Shown piece by piece: positions 22,904-35,442 of a stretch of DNA of 64,000 bases. The position numbers and the translations under genes were made by a program. Numbering within the stretch: position 1 is the stretch's first letter; the number at the start of each line of letters is the position of its first letter. A model generated the notes under the pieces. That model saw only the letters and a list, made by a program, of their open reading frames with translations. It was not told where the DNA came from and did no database searches. Origin of the DNA: Filosporella fistucella. Taxonomy: Eukaryota > Ascomycota > Leotiomycetes > Helotiales. Location: assembly GCA_030077755.1 (NCBI GenBank), contig JAQJZZ010000020.1:620001-684000 (forward strand), given 5' to 3'.

Positions 22904-23650
22904 TGGTAGGGTAAAAAGGACGAAATTATGTAACAATACTACTAAGACAAATTTCGGATATTAAAATTGAATACTCGAGGGAGGTGAAGGTGAGACTTTG
23001 ATGACCATCAACCATAACTGGTATGGCACAGTGAACCCATCCTACATTAGGTATCCATGAACAGAAAATTGGTACCAGCAAGCTGTCACGCATACATGTA
23101 GCAATGATGCATTGGCCGGCCCTAAGCATGAATTTCCAGATGAATATCTTATGAGTGACTGAGCTTCAAAACTCCATTCCGTCCAATCGTTAGTGATAGC
23201 TCAACGCCCGTCGCTGTGGCTGGTACCTTACGCCAAGCCGTCCGCCGATGATTGACCAAGCCAGTCACAACTCCCCATCTAGAATCGCAACCTCATGTCT
23301 CGATCCTTTCATCCTTCAAGTGATTCATAAATCAAAACCAATTTATGAAACAGAATAGCCAGCCATAACCGAAATGCTGCGATTGCGGCGCTTTCACCCA
23401 CGGCTCTGGGATGCATGACATAAACGGCGGGGCATAGCGGGGCAATTTCGGTGTCTTCATTGGCAGGTATGATGAAGCATCATACGATGCATGTTTACTT
23501 TCACCCACCAGGAACCCTTTTATTTCATAGCCCCGGCTATCAATTCTTCAGCCTCATTCTTATTTCTCTTTGTGTTCTTCTTGCAATTGAGCTTCGTCGC
23601 AACTTTGGGTAGGAATTTGTGATCCGTTCTTTGGATTGAGGAGGGACAAG
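22904..23650. promoter_or_regulatory. NDC1 3' region and ACH1 promoter
   Basis: The left third is the probable NDC1 3' untranslated region. The right part is the ACH1 promoter. Two copies of GCGGGG at 23427-23432 and 23437-23442 match the SYGGRG consensus of the carbon-catabolite repressor CreA/CRE1. A C/T-rich initiator-like stretch (about 23530-23600) precedes the ATG at 23651. Confidence 0.55.
23427..23442 (+). promoter_or_regulatory. Tandem CreA-type sites in the ACH1 promoter
   Basis: Two GCGGGG hexamers in the same orientation, 10 bp apart, about 210-225 bp before the ACH1 start codon. CreA/CRE1 in filamentous ascomycetes binds SYGGRG, most strongly as closely spaced pairs, and represses acetate-utilisation genes on glucose. 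The match is seen; the regulation is inferred. Confidence 0.5.
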
Positions 23651-25501
23651 ATGTCGTCTGCTGTGCTTCAAGCTTCTGCTGCTCTCAAGGCGAGAGTTCG
23701 CAGACCGAGCATGTTGAAGAAACTTGCACATCCTGAGGATCTGATACCACTATTTCCAAATGGATCGTACATTGGATGGTCTGGGTTTACGGGTGTAGGA
23801 TATCCCAAGTAAGTTCCTCCTCAATTGCATGTCCAAAGCTTGGTCGGGAGCTCCGGCAAAGCCTCAAAAGTTCAGTCGAGCTCTGAATCAGCTGTTGCGA
23901 AGTATATGCTAACCTTTTGGCTTGCAGGAAAATACCTACGATGCTCGCAGATCATGTCGAGAAGAATAGTCTGCAGGGCCAACTCAAGTACACATTGTTC
24001 GTCGGTGCGAGCTCTGGTGCAGAAACAGAGAACCGCTGGGCGGCGCTGAACATGATTGAGAGACGGAGTCCACATCAGGTTGGAAAGAGCATTGCGAAGG
24101 GGATCAATAATGGAGATATCAAATTCTTCGATAAGCATCTGAGCATGTTTCCAGTGGATTTGGTTTATGTAAGTACTAATCCGTACAAAAAGAAGGGGCA
24201 GAAGAGGGGAAAGTCTATATCCTACTACTGCACTCTTTCAGGGTCTGTAGATGCAGACATCTGGGTCTTCGAAGATTTGGCATAGGGAATGTGTGGCTGA
24301 CAATCTATAGGGCTTCTACACCAAAGACAGGCCTACAAATAAACTCGACGTGGTCGTCGTCGAAGCATCAGCAATTACTGAAGATGGAGGAATTGTTCCA
24401 GGAGCGTCTGTTGGAGCTTCTCCCGAACTGATCCAAATGGCCGACAAAATTATTATCGAAGTTAACACAGCGATTCCAAACATGGAAGGACTTCACGACA
24501 TCACCATGACTGACCTTCCGCCACACAGGAAACCATACCTCATCATGGCTCCCGAGGACCGAATTGGCACAACAGCTATTCCAATTGATACAGAGAAAGT
24601 TGTAGCAATTATTGAGTCAGATTACCAAGACCAAACAGTCGCCAATTCCCCAGAAGATGAAAGCTCCAAAGCTATTGCTCGACATTTGATCGAATTCCTT
24701 GAATGGGAGGTAGCACACGGCAGACTTCCCAAGAATCTTCTCCCAATCCAATCAGGAATTGGAAATATTGCCAATGCTGTCATTGGTGGCCTCGCAGAAT
24801 CTAAATTCGAGCACCTAAAAGTATGGACTGAAGTCCTCCAAGATACTTTCCTCGACCTCTTTGATTCTGGGCGTCTGGATTTCGCGACAGCAACTTCGAT
24901 CCGTTTCTCTCCAGATGGCTTCAAGCGTTTCTACGATGGGTGGGAGCAATACCATAACAAGCTTCTTCTTCGTTCCCAAGCAGTATCCAACTCTCCAGAA
25001 ATCATCAGAAGATTGGGAGTCATCGGCATGAACACACCGGTGGAGGTTGATATCTACGCACATGCCAACAGTACCTGCGTAATGGGCTCTCGTATGCTGA
25101 ACGGCCTCGGCGGTTCAGCTGATTTCCTGCGTTCAGCAAAATACAGCATCATGCACACACCTTCTACCCGTCCTTCGAAAACTGATCCCCACGGACTGAG
25201 TTGTATTGTACCGATGTGCACACATGTCGATCAAACAGAACACGATCTCGATGTTATCGTCACCGAACAAGGTCTAGCCGATGTCCGAGGTCTGAGTCCC
25301 AAGGAGAGAGCGAAGGTTATCATTGAGAAATGTGCGCATCCGGATTATAAGCCTATTCTGGAAGATTATTTCAAGAAGGCCGAGTTTGAATGTATGAGAA
25401 GAGGATGGGGACATGAGCCACATTTGCTGTGGAATAGTTTCGATATGCATAAAGCGCTGGATCAGGAGGGAAGCATGAAGAAGCTTAAGACGTGGGGTTA
25501 A
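23651..25501 (+). CDS. ach1: Acetyl-CoA hydrolase / succinyl-CoA:acetate CoA-transferase ACH1 (3 exons)
   Basis: Exons 23651..23808, 23928..24168 and 24311..25501 give 529 residues, the usual length. Ach1 moves CoA between acetyl- or propionyl-CoA and succinate/acetate in mitochondria and is needed for acetate and propionate handling. The N-terminus ([20 protein letters not shown]) is Ala/Arg-rich without acidic residues, fitting a mitochondrial targeting peptide. Family landmarks are [61 protein letters not shown] and [18 protein letters not shown]. Glu307 in VWTEVLQD is placed like the glutamate that forms the enzyme-CoA thioester in this CoA-transferase family (inference from position). 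Introns are 119 and 142 nt. Paired CreA-type sites upstream fit glucose repression. Confidence 0.96.
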
Positions 25502-28500
25502 GTGCGTGGGATGATTTAAAGTCGCAGAGAAGGGGATGGTAGACTGTGAATATGGCGTGGTGGGAACATAGATGGAGTTGGTGTATGTGATAAGTCTTTT
25601 GGGTTGTAGGTAGTTACCGTGAATATAGAACTTTTGAAAGAGTTGGCTTACCTCCGTCATCACATGTCCTAGATTCTGTTGGATTGAGCTTCAGCAATTT
25701 GGCCGTGGACCATTATGTACAATTATCGCCGTTTCTTTCTATAGATCTGTTCTACACATCAAGCTCCGCGCATCTCCAGATGAAGTTCATCCAAATTGAG
25801 CCGTCTCTGCCCAGTCATCCCAATGCGGAGCAATTGGTGGTCTCAAAGCCGGGACAATCCAGCCATGTGATCCATACTCCACACTCTACCTGCCCATCCC
25901 AACTATTTCGTGCCACCCAATGTGCCGCTTGGAAGTGGAACAGTCCAATCCCAATGTGTTGTGTCCTTCCGTCAATGGCTACACTAGCGTCTATCGGAAC
26001 CTCCCAACGCCCCTAGATGACACGTTGATAGCGTCCAAATCATCTTTTTGGCTCTTGTGATGTTCAGGCGTCTTGGTGCCTTTGGTGCTTTCTACATACC
26101 TATTCCCTCTCTTCCCCTTTATATAGGAACCCAACCTTGATGAATCAAGTGAGGGATGGCGATAAATATTCCCTCCAATTATATTAAATACTTTATCCTT
26201 AAATAAATTCTTCCGCTTTGCGGTTGGCAACAAAATTGAAAGGAGAGACAAACTAGGCCTCGAAGTTTCTTGAGAACCCACTAGTGAGGCGCTTCTTTAA
26301 TGGGAAAGTAGGTGGGAGAAAGTGGAGGAAGTTGGAGTGAGACTGGGTTTATATATTTAGCTGGAACAAGTTCGTTGAGAATCAATTCGAAATTATTGGT
26401 TAGACTCTTTCGAACGGTTTGAGATGTCAGGTGAAGTTTAAATCTTCAACATCAAGCTTGGGAAAGTGGGCTTATGCTCGACCTCTTCGTGTTTCGGGCA
26501 CTACTTCATCTTCAAAATCCCATTGCCCAAAGTGCAATTCAATGACGAAGTTATTCACGGTAGCACTATGGCAGGACTATTCTCAACTTCCACTATATAA
26601 ACCATGCATATCAACCCCAGAGACAGAGCTGTATAGTATTTGTAAATTTTTGCTTTGCTCGGTCAATATAGCACAACCGCTGTAGAAATTGATGACGATT
26701 GGGGTGATTTATTATAGTAAGAGATTGATTCATTGTGACTCCCACCATCATATTCTAAGATCTAATCTCCGCTTGGTTATTGAGTTGTCGCCAATATCTC
26801 TTCATCTCTCCTGTCTCTCAATGTCCAAGAGCTTCTCAACATGCTTCGGCAGCACTTGTCTAGTTACTTCTATAAATGCCATCCACCTTTTGTGACATAT
26901 TTGTGGGATCAAAGCGATTTCCTCATGTGCCAGTACACTATTTGTCTTGTATTCGAAGCTCCGGGTTTTATATATAGAAAACGGTTGATTTGCCTTGTAT
27001 TCAATCTCGAATCCAAATTTTCCTTCCTTCTTTGGTTAGAAAGCTCGAAACCGCTTATTCCTATCAATTTCACTTCTCAGAACTGAGTCCTCGGCTTCAG
27101 AAAAGCCAAAATGATTCAATACTATAATACTCGAAGAGATGAGGTTTGGCTTCTTAGGGTTTTACCTTCACTCGCGTTGGAGGATAACGAGGCAGGCCCG
27201 TTTCCGCTTGTGACGCAGTAGCTTGACTATCAGAGGCTTAATGATTCCAGATACTAGTTGCGGCTCTTATTGTCCTCTCAAGTCAAGAAGTTTCTTGGGC
27301 TGGGAAAATACAAACACTATAGGGACAATCACAAGCTGAGAATACTCGACCTTTTTCAGGATTATATCTTCCGCCTCCCTCCGTTCCTAAGATATCTGCA
27401 TTATTCGGCCTTCAGCAAGATAGCCAGAGGAGCGTTCGGCCGCGATGGGAGCGAGGGAACTTGAGTTCTTGAAGGCGCTGGCGGAAGAGACCGGTGACTA
27501 TATCTTGATTGGAGGTCTCAACAAAACATATTCACTTGAGCGTGTCAGATAGTGTTGAGAGGAGAGATGTGACTTGTACAATTTGTGATAGTGAATCTAT
27601 GAACTCGATCGAGACTTTCTCGACTGTGATATATTCAACTGCGGCAAAGGTATTTAAGCAGATACGGCGTGCAAGAAAAATCTTTCATTTGGTTCTCACG
27701 CGTGACTTCTCAAGACGAAGGCAGCTACAAATCGGCAAAATATCCTCATTGCTAGCACATTCAAGACACTTGGTATAGCTCTATGGATGGAATTCCTGCA
27801 CCCAGGAGGACTCGAGTTTCTTTTGAGTTCTGCTTTAAGGTACGAACTCGTACTTTTCATCAATCACAGAGCAATGACTACTTCGCGAACAATGACAAAG
27901 TCGAGTTCAGAGGACAACTTTACATTGATATAGATAGTCCATAAGAACACTCCATCCTTATGTATACAAGGAAAATACTCAACCATTAGGTCGTTGAATG
28001 ACTACTTGTCCCTACACCCTCGTAATCTCAATCAATTTCCAATTGTGCCTCGCGAATAGACCCTCTCGGCCATATACAAGCTCGTGGATTAACAGCACTG
28101 CCTGGCGTTGATTAACAATCCGTGGATGAGATCACAGCAATTCGGAATTATCAGTGGTACTTACCGGCTTCTCCAAATCTAGGACATTCAGGCAAATGAG
28201 ATGTGCAACAAAACAAGCTTCATCACCTGATGTCCAGTTAGAGGCAAGAAAGGGTCTCGATATCAATGGATTCTCAACTTGTTATCAGGAGCAGGAGAGA
28301 TATTGGGTGCAGCCGCCGTGGAAATATTTCATAAAACGTTTTGGGGAATGCAACATAGTCAATATAGTAACAATTCCAAATGGCAACCGAATACTCGAGA
28401 ACAGGCACGACTTTGAGCATGTGAAACTGGGAGAGCGTTCAATGGCAGATAACTCAATGCTTGTTGGACACGGGAGACGAGGTGAATGCAAGGGGAGAAA

Positions 28501-30943
28501 ATTACCTACAAGTTGGCTATGGAGATCGCCATAGCAAGAATACTATCAAAGTCTGACAGGGTACTTACTCACTTTCCAGCACCATCCACCCGCTCCCTGC
28601 AGAAGGAATGATTAAGCACTCTAAGATACCTCGAAAGTTCCAAGAAGAAAGATCAAGAAATAATTGTCCGAGGCATAAAAACCATCACAACGGGCAGAAT
28701 CAAATCTGATAACAAAGCATCTGCCATGTTGTGGCCACTGGCCAGAATCTGTACTGTATCGCAAATTTCGACCCCAATGTCTCAAACCTTGACCTGTAAA
28801 CCAAGCCACTGGGACTCGGAAGAGCATCCGCTCGCTGAGAACTCACACCCTTCCCAAGTGGGTCTTTTGTGCAAACCCTGAACCTCGTCAATTTTTTCAG
28901 CTTCACTCAGATTTGGCATCAAAATTTCGGGAGGGCAAGCTTTCATGGGTGGTGTCTGAATGTCGGGAATTATGAACTTCTCAAGACCGGAAGAACACCA
29001 CCCCTCAATGACATGGTCCTCTTCTCAGCCACTCGAGTCCGAAAGAAATGTAGTGTTCTTCTCCCAGATGTGACCTCACAATCTCCTCCCCAAATGCAGC
29101 CCTGATTTTCACGGGGAGTGGATATGCTCGGACATCAGCACAGGGGTAAAACCATGAGTAAATCTCCTCTCGGCAATCGGAATTGTCAAACCTTGGGAGC
29201 TAACCCTACAACAACACCAACAACATAATAACGACAAGGACCGAGAGAACTTCCCGTGTTGCTGTTTCCACATGTGCGGCAGCTACATTTCTTCAGCAAT
29301 GATCTTCGGACGAACGAACATCTTTGAAGAAGGCAACCCGTCAGCATCTGCTCATGTGCGGTATGTATATGTACCTAAGTGGAATTCGACGTTCAGAATG
29401 GCTTTCAGCCCGGTGTCAACCAAACGTCAGCAGCCATAACCTTGTTTGTAGAATCTGAGCTCGGCCAAGCGATCTGATCGAAGATTCATAGACTTTGCCG
29501 CCTAAAGCAGCAATAGTGGCGTATGGGTCACGAACTTGTCTAGGTGCTGATGCCCGCCACATAAGAATCTGCAAGCCAAATCATCAGCCCTCCTCCAACC
29601 ACTGACGTTATCTATCGTATTTATAAGCCGCAGATTGAGACAAGATGAGGACAATGCGGTCGATATAGTATCTTTTCGATAGGAGGAGTAGCCCACTTTC
29701 CAGAAGTAGAAATGTGCCCGACGCTATTCGAGTATGTTGCATGCTTGGTATGTTTGCAGATAGCTGAGACGGGACGATGTTTGCTGAAGTCCTCCCGTTA
29801 TTCGCAGATGTGCTTGTACCATTGCTCGGAGTGTTCGGGTATCATGCTTCGAGCATGCATTGGTGTTTGTATCTTGGTGGGGCATCATTCCTTTCCTTCC
29901 TTGATTCAGGTTCTGGCGATCTTCCCGCTTCAGTCTTCCGTACCGGGTTCGACTTACCATCTACAAGTCTTGTTGGTCCTTCCAAGCGGATTCCACACCA
30001 ATGGAACGACTAGAATCGACACTACACACTGCACCTTACTTTCTCAAAAGTAGATCTTGAAAGGCAGGAGCTACTGTCGACATCAAACCTTGAAGTTTCC
30101 AGGCAGGCCTGGATCATTTTGTTTCTGATGTGATGACGGCAGTCGAGGCAGTTTGTGCCGATTGTTTGCTTGAAGTCGACAACAATTACAATTCCTCCTC
30201 CTATTCCACCTCTCTCCCTCTCTTCCTCTCTCTTCTGATACTTGTGCATCTATTGTCTCCTGAAATTTCTCGTCTCTCTCTAGCTTCATACTCTCGGCCC
30301 TCGCCCTACTCCTCTTTCGAAGTCTTTGCCTAGAACAACCCGTCTCATCAGCACTAAAAATTGCCTCCCGAATACATGCATGGTTGTTTGACGCCAATAC
30401 GTCGACTGGCTGTGCCTGCAGATTGGCGGCTCTCACCATTTCCCCTCGATCGATAGTTGACCATACGCCAGTCCAGTTGCTTGTCAAATAGTGGAACGGC
30501 TCTCACAAGCGTCCGAGCTCGATGACAAGCACAGAAACGCCTCCCACTAGAATATATTCCTTGCAGGACCCATATCCGGCTCCCGGTCTTCTGCTATCAA
30601 GCTTCAATCTCTCTGCCTATCTCAGTCTGGAGTTGAGATGTCTCCGCATCGCTGGTAAACGTCAAAGCGGGGTGGTTATGTTGAAGAATATTAAGTCTGG
30701 ACTCGAAAAGCTACTCTCCCCCAAGCACTTAGTTCACTACTTGTTCGGGTCGTTGAACAGGGTTGCCGAGGAATAGGCTACTGTCTTGACAGGCAAAATA
30801 TTCTAGGGGTGTTGCCATTACATCGCACATTCGGCGTTCGTGGACGAACCTACAAGTACCTATCGAGGCTCCCATCACCTGGCACTCTGTCTTCCTGTCA
30901 ACAAGTCAACGTCCACGCACACCCTACAAGACACTTTCAAACT
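25502..30943. other. Gene desert, 5.4 kb
   Basis: No convincing gene on either strand. Short frames (for example 28154-28534 +, 126 codons) have no domain features and no leader or splice signals. From about 30130 the sequence is C/T-rich (TCTCTCCCTC-type tracts near 30200-30280), which may be part of the promoter or leader of the MHYT gene starting at 30944. Lack of any intact transposon features (long terminal repeats, terminal inverted repeats, transposase motifs) was checked by eye only. Confidence 0.5.
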
Positions 30944-33652
30944 ATGGCTATCGACGAGCTCGTGAAGCTGGAGGGCCATATTGTTGAGAGAACCTTTCAA
31001 CCTGGCTTTGTTGTCCTGTCATATTTCATCAGTTTCCTCGGAGCATGGACTACTCTGGAGATCATCAATCGGAGGACCGCAATGAGAGGTTACTACAATT
31101 GGTAAGTCACTCAACTACGTGACAACGGAGCATAAAATTGACTCGGAAACAGGCTCTACCTAATTTCTTCCGCCATATGCATGGGGGGAATCTCTATCTG
31201 GTGCATGCATTTCATTGGAAACCGTGCCATCATTCTCGGCGATGGGCAAAGCCAGATTCAAATTGCTTACAACTCCGGCTTCACGGCTTTGTCATTCTTC
31301 CTACCAGTCATTGTCCTTTTCATGGCGTTCTGGGCAGTCGGATCTAATGAAAGCATAAACCTTACTCGGGTCAGTCTAGGTAGTACTTTGGCAGGATTCG
31401 GAATATGTGGCATGCATTATCTCGGGCAAGCTGGAATTTCAAACTACGACTGTGTGTATGTCGTTGCATACGTCGTTGGTGCTGGTGTTATTGCTGTTTC
31501 AGCAAGTGCAGGAGCACTTGGAGTGTTCTTCCTCTTTCGGTCATCATGGGACACTTCATGGTGGAAACGCCCTATATGTGCTACACTTCTTGCTGGAGCT
31601 GTCTCTGGTATGCATTGGCTGGCTTCGGTCGGGACATCGTACCGTCTGAGGAAGGCAGACCAAGGATCAACAGACGACTTTTCAAGAACTGCGACAGTAG
31701 TTGTTGTTATTGTTCTAGTAAGTTAATTTCCTGCTCTAGTCAACTCAGGCTAACATATATAGTCAATCCTTTGTTGTATCTCCCTGCTTGGCCTCACAAT
31801 GTTTGCCCAGTCAAGGGTCACAAGGTCTGCTAAGAGGGCACAGCAAATCGTTGTCACCACTGCTATATTCGATTCACATGGGAGACTCTTGGTCACACCT
31901 GAGGGAATGCTACCAACTCGAAAGATAGCACATGCCTGGATCGAAAGGGTACGTGGCTTGAATATCCAAAGCTTTGTTACTAACACAATATAGACACCTG
32001 ATGATGTATTTAGTGTTTCCCATCCAGTTTTCGTGTGGATGTTCAGAACTACTAGGAACTGGAGCGGAGTGTCAAACCTTATTTCTGTGATGCGGAATCA
32101 TGTCATACGAGCTGGCATCAAAGGACGCATCGGATCCAGCTCTGATAATAAGCTCCTCAAAGATGAAGGCAGCCCCATTGATGACTATTCCCTGGTATTT
32201 CGAGAGCTATTTTGCGTTTCTGCAGCAGAGCTTGCTGCAGACTTGGGCATTCCCTTGGAGAGAATGGGAGTACTCTACGATGAGATTGTCAGTGCAGGGA
32301 AAGTCCAGAATGAAAAAAAAGGTTCCAAGAGCCAGACAACGACAAGCAGCTCGATGGCTGATCTCGAACGCGATACTATCGGTGTACCAACTGTCGGCAA
32401 GGGTCAACTTCTGTTCCTTGTCAACATAGTGGGTCGGCGAGAGGCAGAGAACCTACAAGCTTCAGGGTATCGATTTGCAAATCTCAGCCATGTCGTACCA
32501 AATCTAGCCGAAAATCTGCATATGACTCCGACTTCTCTTACTCGACGATTGGAGGGAATGAAAGAGTATGCGATGGAATTGCAAACGCCGGAACCTGGAG
32601 TGCATTTCGCATGCTTTGCTATTCGGGCATCCATGGGTAGCAAAGGAGGTTTCGATGTTCTTGTCCGAAGAGATGCGAAGAATCAATTACCAACAATGCA
32701 AACACCCCTCGACAGTCTTGGGGATTGGCATTTGGATTTCTTGAAACAGCTAGATAATTTCACTGTCGCAGCAACTGTGAAATTCTTGCATAAGGCAGCA
32801 AAGCTCAATAACCCGGACCCTAACGAACAACAGTTCGCTAAAAAGCTCCTTACAGCACTTGAAGCTCTCAAGGAGGAGATTGAAGACCCATTCTTCAATG
32901 ATGCAACGTTGATCGCCAAGCCGGTTGAGGTTCCATGCAGAGGACCTACGGAGAACTCACCACCAGCAACGGCTCTGGTCATTGCTTTCAAGACCATTGT
33001 TCCAATCCATGCTCGAGCACCTGGCAAGAAGTTGTTCTTCGTACCCTTACCATTCTTCAAGATGTATCAGCACGTGTACAAGAATTCTCCAGACCATGCT
33101 GCGTTCGCTAGAGCAACTTATCGAGAATTCGCACATTTGCTTGATTTGCGTCCAGATTCTTCGGAAGGAAGGACCTCTTTCAGCTCCAGCCTCTTTTCCG
33201 GCAGGGTTCCAAGTACTGCCACTCTGAGGAGTACCCGTAACGAAGTTCCCATGGGACAGTACACCGACATGTACGGAAATGCAATAGATGACAAGGATCG
33301 TCTCTCCCCATATACAGCAGCTCGTGGACCATCTAAGATTCGTTTCTGGGACCGAGAGAATTCACATCATAACAAGATCACACGAGAAACCTCTTCAGAA
33401 AAGAACCTCATAGATCATGATAGCAGCTCAAGTTATCTTGGCAACATTATGGTTAGTCAAGAGGTCAGTGTGGATGTCGGAACAGAGCAAAAGGACCAGA
33501 GCAGTATTGAGATGAAGCAGTTTGGGCAAGGTCCTCAAGCAAACGGCAGTAAAGGAATTGTGACAGAAGCTAGCAAGGAAGAGGAGCAAAAGACTTTTGT
33601 GGATACCCTCTTCTCTGCAACAACGGCGGCACTTATGACTAGACGGATGTAA
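30944..33652 (+). CDS. MHYT-domain membrane sensor protein (4 exons)
   Basis: Exons 30944..31101, 31153..31717, 31763..31948 and 31994..33652 give 855 residues; all three introns are 45-51 nt and keep frame. The first ~245 residues are a seven-helix-type MHYT module with three signature motifs: MHFI at residues 71-74, MHYL at 140-143 and MHWL at 206-209. In bacteria this module is thought to sense O2, CO or NO through bound metal. A further membrane helix (SILCCISLLGLTMF) leads to a large cytosolic part that starts TTAIFDSHGRLLVTPEG and contains conserved-looking blocks (LEGMKEYAMELQTPEPGVHFACFAIR; VIAFKTIVPIHARAPGKKLF). The last ~170 residues are polar and probably disordered. No GGDEF, EAL or kinase domain is visible. 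The ATG was chosen because it directly precedes the first membrane helix region. Confidence 0.88.
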
Positions 33653-35442
33653 GGAAAGAGAGAAAGTATACATATTGATACCCTTTGTCAGTTGTCAGCG
33701 TTGGCGTTTTGGGGTTAGCTATACGCTCTTTCAAGGCGATGTTGGAGATGTGCAATTGTAAATAGACATTTCACTGCGCTCTACAGGCGAATGAAATTGA
33801 GGTCGCTCTTCTCTATTTCATGTAACCCTTTTTCATTCAGTGATAATTAGATATTTTTCAGAGTCTGCTTCTGGAATGCCAGATTGACCCTAATAATTCT
33901 TCACAGAGCATTCAATTACTTGTCATCAGACAGGAACTCAAGTGGATTATGTCCCTCTCGAGATCCTAATATAATCAAAAGTATAAAGGTATAAGATGCC
34001 GGAAAGATTGCCCGACAAGACATCCAATATATAAAATAACCAAACAATTTTCATAAGACCGGGACTTGAGTAAACCCTATCCATCTCGTGATACTAACAT
34101 AATCAATAGTATTAAAGTATCAGACCCTCTGAAATTCTCCGAGAGGACGTTAATTACGCAAGCGCAACACCCTAGGATTGATGTTCATGCGCTCCAGCTG
34201 GCTGAGAGCGAAATCCCGTATTTGATATTTGGGCTTTGGGAAAGGTTTGAGTGCGGGTTTAAGATTGGAAGTGGGTTTGTCGATTGTTGGTTTAAGTATG
34301 GGAGATCTGTGGGGGTGATGGTTTAGAGAGGTGAAAGGCGTGAGAGGGTTATGGAGGTGGCGGAAGTGGTGGTTGGCAATTGGGAGAGTTGGCGATAGTA
34401 GCTATTGAAAGATGGGAAAGGAGGGCTGAGAGGTCAGATGATATCAAAAATTCGGAGCATATATAGGTAAACATCTGTTGAACTCAATTCGAATACATCT
34501 AAACCAAGATATCAAGACCTGTAGTTTGTAGACTGTCAATCCTCCCACTCTATTGCCGCCCCAAGTCCGCGCGCTTTGCTAGGAGCAACTGGATGCCCCC
34601 GGTGTAATATGTTGCTTGGCACATTGTTGCATGGCTAGCAAGTCAGTGGGGAAGAGGGATTATGTAGGCTAGCTAGGTAGGGGTTTTAGGGGAGAGTGAA
34701 GTGGAATGAGTTCAGGGATTGATAATTTCGATTCATAGAAATGAGTACAGATATACGAAATTGCAATTAACTCTTAAAATGAATTTTAATTATGAGCCTT
34801 CAAATATCTATCGACGAGGGGAGGTTGAAAGGGATGAAATATCAGGACGCCAGAAGAGATGACGGATGTGTGCGTTGGCGGTGATAAAGCTTGTAGTCAG
34901 CTTGACAGTTGGGACAGGAGTGTGCTACATGGGTACGAATCACTCAAGAGCATGATGTCTGACAATATTTCATACAGAAATATGAAGAGATCAGAGTAGG
35001 CATCAATCTCAAAGCTGGTGAAGAAGTGCCATTTGAATGGCAACCTTTCTTCACCAATAGCAAGTCATAGAACCATGGGTTATGCTCTCGCCAATTTGCC
35101 GTTGCTTGTATGAAGAAGATGTGAAAGAGGTGATTTGTGTTGACTGTAGAAATCCTAAGCTGAAGAGAGGTGAAAGGAGAAGTTTAAATCAAACTGGCGA
35201 AGAATTATCTCAATTCCCAAAATTAAACTAAAACTGAATACAAGCAGTGCCTTGTGAACTCTCAATCGAACTCGAATGTGAATAACTCCAAATCCTACCT
35301 GGATAGAAATGACAGGCGAGAGTTCTTCCAATGCAGGCCTATCCGAATACAATTCTTACGCCTCTCTACTCCTTCCGGCCCTCCTTGTTTACGGCGCTAA
35401 AATGAACTCACTCAAGATTTGTCTTCATCTCTAGCACTCTCT
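33653..35442. other. Convergent intergenic region with a diverged direct repeat
   Basis: Lies between the 3' ends of the MHYT gene (+) and the acidic-protein gene (-). It is A/T-rich with no gene. It contains a two-copy diverged repeat near 33930-34135, listed separately. Confidence 0.5.
33930..34135. repeat. Diverged two-copy direct repeat, about 128-bp offset
   Basis: GACAGGAACTCAAGT...CTCTCGAGATCCTAATATAATCAA (from about 33930) resembles GACCGGGACTTGAGT...ATCTCGTGATACTAACATAATCAA (from about 34058). Similarity continues through a TATAAAGTAT-like segment. Differences are frequent. No coding potential. Confidence 0.5.

Noticed and set aside
24169..24310. Coding read-through of the second ACH1 intron
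   Set aside because: It contains a stop in the continuing frame, and splicing restores the family-typical junction [14 protein letters not shown].
28154..28534. 126-codon open frame on the plus strand in the gene desert
   Set aside because: Composition is unlike protein, there is a competing minus-strand frame, and nothing recognisable is encoded.
25502..30943. Degenerate transposon filling the gene desert
   Set aside because: No terminal repeats, target-site duplications or transposase/reverse-transcriptase motifs could be found by eye.
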